Shown one piece after another: positions 8,042-13,833 of a DNA stretch of 18,302 nt. The stretch's first letter is position 1; each line of letters opens with the position of its first letter. This DNA is from Deltaproteobacteria bacterium UBA1386 (GTDB lineage Bacteria > Desulfobacterota > Syntrophorhabdia > Syntrophorhabdales > Syntrophorhabdaceae), in the NCBI GenBank assembly GCA_002305765.1, contig DBQU01000007.1, forward strand, positions 1 to 18,302, given 5' to 3'. The position numbers and the translations under genes are program-made. The notes under the pieces were generated by a model. It made no database searches. It had not been told where the DNA came from and was given only the letters and a program-made list of their open reading frames with translations.

Positions 8042-8070
8042 ATACTAAATTGCGTTCGGCCGCCTGTCAA
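8042..8070 (-). promoter_or_regulatory. Sigma-70-like promoter of the ferritin-like gene
   Basis: On the minus strand TTGACA (8070-8065), a 17-nt spacer and TAGTAT (8047-8042) lie about 50 bp upstream of the ATG at 7990. The -35 is perfect, spacing is ideal and the -10 matches 4 of 6. This implies the ferritin-like gene is transcribed separately from ablAB, although it follows them in the same direction. Confidence 0.6.
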
Positions 8071-8081
8071 GACTGCCCCTC

Positions 8082-8112
8082 CTGGAAGATCGGTTGGTCT
8101 TCAGTCTTCCAG
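8082..8112. repeat. Inverted repeat spanning the ablB stop codon
   Basis: CTGGAAGA (8082-8089) and TCTTCCAG (8105-8112) form an 8-bp perfect stem with a 15-nt loop across the last codons and stop of ablB. No T run follows on the minus strand, so it may be a processing or stability hairpin rather than a terminator. Confidence 0.35.
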
Positions 8113-8976
8113 ACGCTTGTACCAGACGTTCATGCTCTCTATCTGTCCCGATATGTTCGTGTTGTTGATCATCCTTCCACCATACCGGTAGCCGCATCTG
8201 GCAAAGGTGAGGTTCATCCCCGGGGAGGATGATCTGGCTATGGTGTACGCCGTTATGAAGCGTTCGGCACGCATTGCCTCTTCCATTGCCCGGAGAAGAT
8301 GAACGGACAGGCGGTATCCCCTCCACTCGGGCAGGGTGGCGAAGTCGGTCATCTCCACGTTTCCGCACTCCCTGTCCATTTCCGCGGAAGACAGGGCGAT
8401 AAGCGTTCCCACCGCCTCGATCCCGAAATAGCGGACATGTGTTTCCATGGTTTCGCGAAGATAGGAAGGGTCGTGGATGGGGAAGGGATAGGACGGAAAG
8501 ACCGTCGAGTAGATCTGTGCCATCCTGGAGGTATCGTCGCGGGAACAGAGGCGCAGGAGGAAGCCGTCAGGAAGCGCCGCCGGGGGTGACGCGGAATCGT
8601 TCAGGTAAAGATCGAGCAGGCTGTCGAGCACGGAGCGGTTTTCCTCGCGGGTCCGCTCGTAGGACAGGTAGAACCCGAGAAAGGCCGCATCCTTAGACCC
8701 GTTGTAAAAACCGGGGATACGGGCTTCCACCTGGAAACCGTGACGGAGGAACGCTTCCTGCGCGGAATCGGGCACCTTGGCGAATACCTTGGAATACCCC
8801 TGTTCCGTTGCCTTCGCGATAAGGCTCAAGGCCACCCTCTCGGGATCTGAAGGCCCCAGCTTCATGAGGTAGACCCTGTCGTTCGAGGGACCGTGCTGGA
8901 TGAGGCAGCCCTCAAAATGCTCCAGCGTGTCGACGGGTCTATCAAGCATCGTTCGACCGTCTGCTGTGCCGCTCAT
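8101..8976 (-). CDS. ablB: Beta-lysine N6-acetyltransferase AblB
   Basis: A GNAT-fold enzyme of 291 residues (282 if the second ATG at 8949 is used). It transfers acetyl from acetyl-CoA to the epsilon-amino group of beta-lysine, giving N-epsilon-acetyl-beta-lysine, an osmoprotectant known in methanogens and some bacteria. Family features include IQHGPSNDRVYLMKL near the N-terminus, ARIPGFYNGSKDAAFLGFYL in the middle and the acetyl-CoA-binding region EWRGYRLSVHLLRAMEEAM, followed by YTIARSSSPGMNLTFARCGY. Starting at 8976 it overlaps ablA by 35 bp; starting at 8949 the overlap is 8 bp and the N-terminus fits the family better. Neither start has a strong ribosome binding site, so translational coupling to ablA is likely. 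Confidence 0.93.
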   Translation of the reverse strand: MSGTADGRTMLDRPVDTLEHFEGCLIQHGPSNDRVYLMKLGPSDPERVALSLIAKATEQGYSKVFAKVPDSAQEAFLRHGFQVEARIPGFYNGSKDAAFLGFYLSYERTREENRSVLDSLLDLYLNDSASPPAALPDGFLLRLCSRDDTSRMAQIYSTVFPSYPFPIHDPSYLRETMETHVRYFGIEAVGTLIALSSAEMDRECGNVEMTDFATLPEWRGYRLSVHLLRAMEEAMRAERFITAYTIARSSSPGMNLTFARCGYRYGGRMINNTNISGQIESMNVWYKRLED

Positions 8977-10255
8977 TGTCTGCGGGAACCAGGGAGATCG
9001 TGTCGTCGTAGTCGGCGAGAAGCCCCTCGATACCTATGCTCGTATGTTCCACGCTGTCGTCGAGTTCGAGCTGCAGATCGCATTGGGCGCAATTCCGGTC
9101 GCAGAAGACGGGTTCGTATGAATCGGGTTCCTTGTATGTCGTTATAACACCTTCGTAGTTTCTCAGCACCACCTTGTTCGTTGACCAGGAGATCAGGTAG
9201 TGGGGCATCACGGGGATCTTCCCTCCGCCTGCCGGTGCATCGATCACGTAGGTCGGCACGCAGAACCCGCTGGTGTGCCCGATGAGACTTTCCACGATCT
9301 CTATGCCTTTGCCCACGGGTGTGCGAAAATGGCTCAAACCCTCGGACAGGTCACACTGGTAGAGATAGTAGGGCCTGACCCGGTTGGCCACCAGTTTATG
9401 GACCAGCGACTTCATGATGCGGGGACAATCGTTGATGCCCGCCAGAAGCACGGACTGGTTTCCAAGGGGTATGCCCGCGTCGGCGAGCTTGGCCAGGGCC
9501 CTTCGGGAGGAGGAGGTCAGCTCCCGGGGATGGTTGAAGTGCGTGTTGATCCAGAGGGGGTGATGTTTCTTGAGGACGTTCACCAGATTGTCGGTTATCC
9601 GGTAGGGAAGCACGACGGGCGTGCGCGTTCCGATGCGGACCACCTCCACGTGGTCGATGTCATCCAGTTCGGTGAGGATCCAGTCGAGGTAGTCGTCGGA
9701 CAGCAGGAACGGATCGCCTCCGCTCAGCAGGACGTCCCGGACCTGCCGGGTCTCCCGTATGTAGTCGAGCCCGGCCATTATCTGGGAGCGGTCGGGGATG
9801 CTGTCACGGTCGCCCACGCGCCGCTTCCGGGTACAGTGGCGACAATACATCGAGCAGGTGTTGCTGACGAGGAACAGCACCCTGTCCGGATAGCGGTGAG
9901 TGATGCCGGGCACGGGGCTGTCTTCGTCCTCGTGGAGCGGATCCGTCATGTCGTGGGCGTTGATATTCATCTCCAGCACGGAGGGAAAGCTTTGCTTGAA
10001 GATCGGGTCGTGGTCGAGGTTCTCCACGTCAACAAGCGAAAGGTAGTACGGCGTTATGGACATGGGAAAACGGCTGATGGTGTGCTCGTACTGCTCACGT
10101 CGCGCGTCATCGAATTCAATTCCAAGGAGGTTCTCCAGGGTCGTGAGGTCGCGGACACAATGTCTGATCTGCCATCTCCAGTCATTCCAGAGAAGGGGCT
10201 GTGCCATATCTTTGATCGTGGGAGCAGTCTGGTTCCGGGTTTTTGTCAAGTGCAT
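8942..10255 (-). CDS. ablA: Lysine 2,3-aminomutase AblA (KamA)
   Basis: A 437-residue radical-SAM, PLP-dependent enzyme converting L-lysine to L-beta-lysine. The cluster motif is C134, C138, C141 (SNTCSMYCRHCTRKR). The PLP-binding lysine is K346 in PAGGGK. Substrate-binding aspartates D302 and D339 and a C-terminal CxxxCxxC (385, 389, 392) are present. From my memory of the Clostridium subterminale enzyme numbering, all these sites are offset by a constant 9 residues, supporting a fully active enzyme. ATG 10255 is chosen because AAAGGAGG lies 5 nt upstream; an upstream in-frame extension to 10366 lacks support. It is the first gene of an ablA-ablB operon for osmoprotectant synthesis. The radical-SAM cluster implies low-oxygen growth. 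Confidence 0.96.
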   Translation of the reverse strand: MHLTKTRNQTAPTIKDMAQPLLWNDWRWQIRHCVRDLTTLENLLGIEFDDARREQYEHTISRFPMSITPYYLSLVDVENLDHDPIFKQSFPSVLEMNINAHDMTDPLHEDEDSPVPGITHRYPDRVLFLVSNTCSMYCRHCTRKRRVGDRDSIPDRSQIMAGLDYIRETRQVRDVLLSGGDPFLLSDDYLDWILTELDDIDHVEVVRIGTRTPVVLPYRITDNLVNVLKKHHPLWINTHFNHPRELTSSSRRALAKLADAGIPLGNQSVLLAGINDCPRIMKSLVHKLVANRVRPYYLYQCDLSEGLSHFRTPVGKGIEIVESLIGHTSGFCVPTYVIDAPAGGGKIPVMPHYLISWSTNKVVLRNYEGVITTYKEPDSYEPVFCDRNCAQCDLQLELDDSVEHTSIGIEGLLADYDDTISLVPADNERHSRRSNDA

Positions 10256-10374
10256 CGTTTCCTCCTTTAGCGCAGAACACCGCTTTTCGAGGTGCCCTCC
10301 ACGTGCTTTCCGGCCCCGGAAAAAGGGCCTTCTCCTTGTGTCGGGTTGCCGAATGTCTTTTGACACCCATTTAT

Positions 10375-10412
10375 ATATACCCCGGAAGACCCATGCGCTT
10401 CTGTCAAACAGG
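10375..10412 (-). promoter_or_regulatory. Weak candidate promoter elements upstream of ablA
   Basis: On the minus strand a perfect TTGACA is followed 22 nt later by TATATATA, about 120 bp upstream of the ablA start. The spacing is too long for an ordinary sigma-70 promoter, so the AT-rich box may serve another sigma factor or need an activator. This would fit an osmotically regulated operon, but that is speculation. Confidence 0.25.
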
Positions 10413-10501
10413 TTACTTTTGTCAGAAGAAACTGGACAGCCGGCTGTGCGGCCTGTTGACCCGGGATCCCATCGCCGGCAGAGGGCCCAGCGTGCCCGCT
10501 T

Positions 10502-10837
10502 TCACCGGGGATCGCCTCTTTCCTGTATGACAAGGAGTTTCCCGGTGCCCAAGGCGAAGGCCTCCTTGACCGTTCCCGTGACTTTCAATTTCTGGCCGAC
10601 TGCCGGCAGGATCCGTGATGTGATCACCGTGATCTCGCCGGTGTCGTCCTTGAGGACGAAGGACTTGAAGACAACGAGGGCAAGGACCTCCTTCACCTCA
10701 CCCGACACGGTCACCTCTTTTCCCTCATATTTCCGGGGGTCCCTGACGATGTCCCCGATCTTGGTCGGAAAAAGGCCGCCGCACCCGGCGGCAAGAAAAC
10801 AGGCCAACACAACGGAAATGACCAGGCTACGTCCCAT
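10502..10837 (-). CDS. OB-fold lipoprotein
   Basis: A 111-residue predicted lipoprotein. The signal peptide (MGRSLVISVVLACFLAAGC) ends in a lipobox LAAGC with the lipidated Cys at 19. The mature part has the strand pattern of a small OB-fold domain of the tRNA_anti-like type (YEGKEVTVSGEVKEV, FVLKDDTGEITVIT, VGQKLKVTGTVKEAF, KLLVIQE). Family members are periplasmic and of unknown function. The start ATG 10837 has GGGGAGG upstream. The gene stands alone between ablA and the divergent hybrid kinase gene. A diverged fragment of a second copy lies at 13650-13735. The lipoprotein call is strong; the fold is recognised from the pattern only. Confidence 0.85.
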   Translation of the reverse strand: MGRSLVISVVLACFLAAGCGGLFPTKIGDIVRDPRKYEGKEVTVSGEVKEVLALVVFKSFVLKDDTGEITVITSRILPAVGQKLKVTGTVKEAFALGTGKLLVIQERGDPR

Positions 10838-11047
10838 GGTTTACCTCCCCGGCGAAAATACGGGTCTCTCTTGTTGAGTATAACACAGCGATGCCGGCAA
10901 CGCGTCCCGGCCGACGCCGCGGGCCCGGCAATGCTGGATGCGCGACCACATGGTCCGAGGGTTCTCCTAACCTCGTCCCGGCATTGCGCGATAAGACAAT
11001 CACGGGACAACCAGTGCTATTGCATTGATGGTTCTCGTGGTCGAGGA

Positions 11048-11075
11048 TTGCATTTTCTCATTTTATCACTATAGT
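11048..11075 (+). promoter_or_regulatory. Candidate sigma-70-like promoter of the hybrid kinase gene
   Basis: TTGCAT (11048-11053), a 16-nt spacer and TATAGT (11070-11075) precede the kinase ATG at 11127 by about 50 bp. The region is AT-rich compared with its surroundings. Confidence 0.45.
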
Positions 11076-11126
11076 ATTTCATATGTTCTGACAGACAGGC
11101 ACTCTTTATGACCGTAGGGAGACCAG

Positions 11127-12065
11127 ATGAAAGGCGAGTCGGGAAGAGATCGGGAACCGTTCGAAAAGATCTCCGATCTCAAGCGGAAGATCAAGGAACT
11201 GGAGGAGTCCGAAGCCGGACGACGGCGCTCGGAAGAGGCCCTGAAAGAGGCCGGGGACTCGTTGAGGGCCTGCCTGGAGAATGCCCCGGACGGTGTCTAC
11301 ATGATGGACATGGAGGGCAACTTCCTGTACGGCAACCGGAAGAGCGAGGAGATCATCGGCTACAGCAGGGATGAGCTGATCGGCAGGAACTTCCTTGAGA
11401 TGAACCTGCTGTCGGAGGCGAGCTTCCTCAAGGCGGACGAGTTGTTCCAGGCCAGCATGGAAGGCAAGCCCACCGGTCCCGACGAGATCGAACTCGTCAG
11501 CAGGGACGGGCGTCCTGTTCCTGTGGAGGTCAATACGAGCGTGGCTCAATACATGGGCCAGAGGGTCGTCATCGGTTTCGTGCGCGACATCACCAGCCGA
11601 AAACGGGCCGCTCAAGAGATCCTTCTGGAAAAGGAGAAGCTCAATACCCTCCTGGACAACGCCCCCTTCGGTATGCTTCTCGTCGACAGGGAGGACCGCA
11701 TTGTCTACATGAACACCCATTTCACGGACCTCTTCGGATATGACATGTCGGATGTCCCCGATGTGGGGACATGGTACTCAAAGGCCTACCCCGATGCGAG
11801 GTACAGGGACACGGTTACCGCGGCGGCTAAGGAAGACCTTGAAGCCGCAAACCCCGGGGCGAGGAAGCCGCGGGTGTTCACGGTCACGTGCAAGGACGGG
11901 ACGGAGAAGGTCGTAAACCTTATCATGTCCGTCCTGGCCTCCGGCGATTACCTGATGAGCTGCGAAGACATAACGGAGATGAGAAGGCTCGAATCCCAGC
12001 TCCGCCACGCCCAGAAGATGGAATCGATAGGCACCCTGGCGGGGGGGCATCGCCCACGACTTTAA
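11127..12065 (+). CDS. Hybrid sensor kinase, N-terminal part (PAS-PAS), ended by a frameshift
   Basis: This frame encodes a coiled-coil start (to about residue 45), a first PAS domain (about 45-160, with APDGVYMMDMEGNFLYGN and DITSRKRA) and a second PAS domain (about 172-290, with APFGMLLVDREDRIVYMN). It then runs into the HisKA helix, RHAQKMESIGTLAGG. It leaves the conserved frame in a run of seven G at 12041-12047 and stops at 12065 after a few wrong residues. One G fewer restores GIAHDFNNIL, with the phospho-acceptor His codon at 12055-12057. There is no membrane segment, so the kinase would be cytoplasmic. ATG 11127 has GGGAG 6 nt upstream. Corrected, the gene runs 11127-13137 and encodes 669 residues. 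As read, it is either broken, switched off, or affected by a sequencing error. Confidence 0.85.
   Translation: MKGESGRDREPFEKISDLKRKIKELEESEAGRRRSEEALKEAGDSLRACLENAPDGVYMMDMEGNFLYGNRKSEEIIGYSRDELIGRNFLEMNLLSEASFLKADELFQASMEGKPTGPDEIELVSRDGRPVPVEVNTSVAQYMGQRVVIGFVRDITSRKRAAQEILLEKEKLNTLLDNAPFGMLLVDREDRIVYMNTHFTDLFGYDMSDVPDVGTWYSKAYPDARYRDTVTAAAKEDLEAANPGARKPRVFTVTCKDGTEKVVNLIMSVLASGDYLMSCEDITEMRRLESQLRHAQKMESIGTLAGGHRPRL
12041..12047 (+). other. G7 homopolymer at the frameshift point of the hybrid kinase
   Basis: Seven consecutive G follow GC at 12039-12040, immediately before the H-box of the kinase. Six G would keep the PAS, HisKA, ATPase and receiver parts in one frame. Reading through as written would need a +1 ribosomal shift or a transcript lacking one G. 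Confidence 0.85.
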
Positions 12066-12084
12066 CAATATCCTCTCGGCCCTG

Positions 12085-13137
12085 ATGGGATACGCCTCTC
12101 TCATGCAGATAAAGATGGAAAAGGACAATCCTCTTCGGCCATACCTGGACCAGATCCTGTCGGCCTCCCGGAAGGCGGCCGACCTTACCCAGAGTCTTCT
12201 GGCCTTCAGCAGGAAGCAACCCGTGACTCTTCTTCCCCTGGACATTAACAGTACGATAGGATCGACAAAGAAGCTCCTCAAGAGGCTTCTGACCGAGGAC
12301 ATCGATCTGAGCACGTCCCTTACCCGGGATGATACGGTGGTAATGGCCGATAGGTCGCAGGTGGACCAGATCCTCTTCAATCTCGTCACCAACGCGAGGG
12401 ATGCCATGCCGCGCGGGGGTACGCTCACGATAAAGACGGATATCGCGGAGATCGACGAGAGGTTTACGAGAACCCATGGGTTTGGCTCGCCCGGACAATA
12501 CGTGGTGATAACCATTTTGGATACAGGGGAGGGCATGGATGAGGCGACCCGGCGGAAGATCTTCGACCCCTTCTTTACCACCAAGGAGACGGGCAAAGGC
12601 ACGGGTCTCGGCCTTGCCACCGTGTACGGTATCGTGAAACAGCACAACGGGTATATCACCGTGCAAAGCGAGCCGGGCCGCGGCAGCGCCTTCCGCATCT
12701 ATCTTCCCGCGGTGCGGGCCAAGACGGACCACGAACAGGAAGCGGCTATTCCCAACGATCCGGGGACCGGCACGATCCTCATCGCCGAAGACAACCAGGA
12801 GGTCAGACGGTTCATACGGGAGGCCCTCCGCGAATACGGGTATACCACCATCGAGGCCGTGGACGGCGAGGACGCGGTCAGCAAGTTCAGAGAACACCGG
12901 GAAATTGACCTCGTCATCGTCGATTCCGTGATGCCGAAAAAGAACGGACGGGAGGTCTACGAAGAGGTACACCGAATGGACCCCCGTGCGCGGGTGCTCT
13001 TTATGAGCGGATACACGAAGGATGTCATCCTGGAAAAAGGGATAGAGGACGGCGGGCTCGATTTCATCGCCAAGCCCCTGACGCTCGACAGGCTTCTCAA
13101 GAAGGTCCGCGAACTCCTGGCCGGGCAAACCGGGTGA
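12085..13137 (+). CDS. Hybrid sensor kinase, C-terminal part (HisKA-HATPase-REC)
   Basis: This is the second part of the same gene; the conserved frame actually resumes at about 12046, before the first ATG at 12085, which has no convincing ribosome binding site. The remaining HisKA helices end with LLAFSRKQPV. The ATPase domain has NLVTNARDAMP, DTGEGMDE, FDPFFTTKETGKGTGLGLA and YGIVKQHNG. A C-terminal receiver starts at ILIAEDNQEV and has the phospho-acceptor Asp in LVIVDSVMPKKNG and the Lys in IAKPL. All domains look intact, with no other disruption, which argues that the frameshift is recent, reversible or artefactual. A hybrid kinase of this layout usually autophosphorylates on His and passes phosphate to its own receiver. 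No dedicated partner regulator lies next to it. Confidence 0.85.
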   Translation: MGYASLMQIKMEKDNPLRPYLDQILSASRKAADLTQSLLAFSRKQPVTLLPLDINSTIGSTKKLLKRLLTEDIDLSTSLTRDDTVVMADRSQVDQILFNLVTNARDAMPRGGTLTIKTDIAEIDERFTRTHGFGSPGQYVVITILDTGEGMDEATRRKIFDPFFTTKETGKGTGLGLATVYGIVKQHNGYITVQSEPGRGSAFRIYLPAVRAKTDHEQEAAIPNDPGTGTILIAEDNQEVRRFIREALREYGYTTIEAVDGEDAVSKFREHREIDLVIVDSVMPKKNGREVYEEVHRMDPRARVLFMSGYTKDVILEKGIEDGGLDFIAKPLTLDRLLKKVRELLAGQTG

Positions 13138-13195
13138 AACAGCGGTCCACACCCGCTGCGCTCAGCTCACTCTGCGCCGCAAAGTGGGGTTCCGC

Positions 13196-13243
13196 AGCGA
13201 CCCGTCCATCGCCCGAAGGCAGGACCGACCGCTGCGGGTCGCT
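13196..13243. repeat. Inverted repeat between convergent genes
   Basis: AGCGACCCG (13196-13204) pairs perfectly with CGGGTCGCT (13235-13243) across a 30-nt loop. It sits between the stops of the hybrid kinase (+) and the small secreted protein gene (-), where a shared transcription end is expected. There is no T run, so it is not a typical intrinsic terminator. Confidence 0.45.
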
Positions 13244-13247
13244 TCCT

Positions 13248-13577
13248 CTACTTCCTGTTGTAAACGATCTCCCGGCCGTCGCCGTCGCGTTTGATCGTCA
13301 TCTTCTTGCCGCTGTATGACTGGATCGTGTAACCGATCTTTTTGCCTTCCGGGGTTGTCAGCGTGAGTTTATTGCCATCCACCGCGTAGGTTCCCTTGAC
13401 GGTGATGTTCTTGGTTACAAGGACGAAAGTCCCGTCGGCATTGTGATCGATCTTTGAGTCGGCCCCTTTAAAGGTGTACGTCCAGCTCCCGACGATATCC
13501 TTTTTGTAGTCGGCCGCAAAGCAGACAGCAGCGACGAGGAGGAAAATGATCGACAAGACAACGACATTTCTCTTCAT
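13248..13577 (-). CDS. Small secreted beta-rich protein (lipocalin-like pattern)
   Basis: A 109-residue exported protein with a Sec signal peptide of about 21 residues (MKRNVVVLSIIFLLVAAVCFA, then ADYKK). The mature part has repeated short strands typical of lipocalin-like domains: IVGSWTYTF, DHNADGTFVLV, VKGTYAVDGNKLTLTTPEG, YTIQSYSGKKMTIKR. Family proteins are periplasmic and mostly uncharacterised. ATG 13577 is preferred because it begins the signal peptide and has CAGGAGAG upstream; the frame is open to 13619. It lies between the hybrid kinase end and the copper oxidase region, in the oxidase's direction but 256 bp from it. A link to copper is not shown by the sequence. Confidence 0.8.
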   Translation of the reverse strand: MKRNVVVLSIIFLLVAAVCFAADYKKDIVGSWTYTFKGADSKIDHNADGTFVLVTKNITVKGTYAVDGNKLTLTTPEGKKIGYTIQSYSGKKMTIKRDGDGREIVYNRK

Positions 13578-13649
13578 TATGCACTCTCCTGTTGGTTTTT
13601 TTTGTACCACCGATGCCACAGAGAAATATCGTCATCTGCAGGCCAATTC

Positions 13650-13735
13650 TTAACATATTTCTTTGTCTCCTTCTAACAGCGGATCGCCCCTTTCCTGTAT
13701 GACGAGGAGCTTTCCGGTGCCTATGGCGAACGGAA
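13650..13735 (-). pseudogene. Remnant of a second OB-fold lipoprotein gene (3' end)
   Basis: On the minus strand this stretch reads FAIGTGKLLVIQERGDP, almost identical to the C-terminus of the OB-fold lipoprotein encoded at 10502-10837 (FALGTGKLLVIQERGDPR). By eye 44 of 50 bases match between 13681-13730 and 10509-10558, and several differences are at third codon positions, suggesting past selection. The frame ends at TAA 13650-13652 after a few added residues. Upstream the similarity stops at once; there is no lipobox or start codon. It is therefore a truncated duplicate or the scar of a recombination event. Confidence 0.7.
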
Positions 13736-13833
13736 CCAGGGGGACATCCCAGTGGAGTCTTAGACGCTCAGACCTGAATGCGAGAATGAAAGAGCGTCTC
13801 AAAGCTTCCCCTGGTATTCATGGAATGGCCGTC

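Noticed and set aside
9200..10270. A 356-codon open frame on the plus strand
   Set aside because: It is antisense to ablA, whose catalytic motifs are all intact; the plus-strand product is rich in His, Val and Gly with no recognisable domain, as expected for a shadow of a GC-rich gene.
11923..13152. A 409-codon open frame on the minus strand
   Set aside because: It is antisense to the kinase ATPase and receiver domains, which are clearly real; no domain or ribosome binding site supports the minus-strand frame.
13138..13247. Similarity between this spacer and sequences near 16285 and 17240 (CACACCCG, GTGGGGTTC)
   Set aside because: Shared blocks are under 10 bases and in different order; not enough to call a repeat family.
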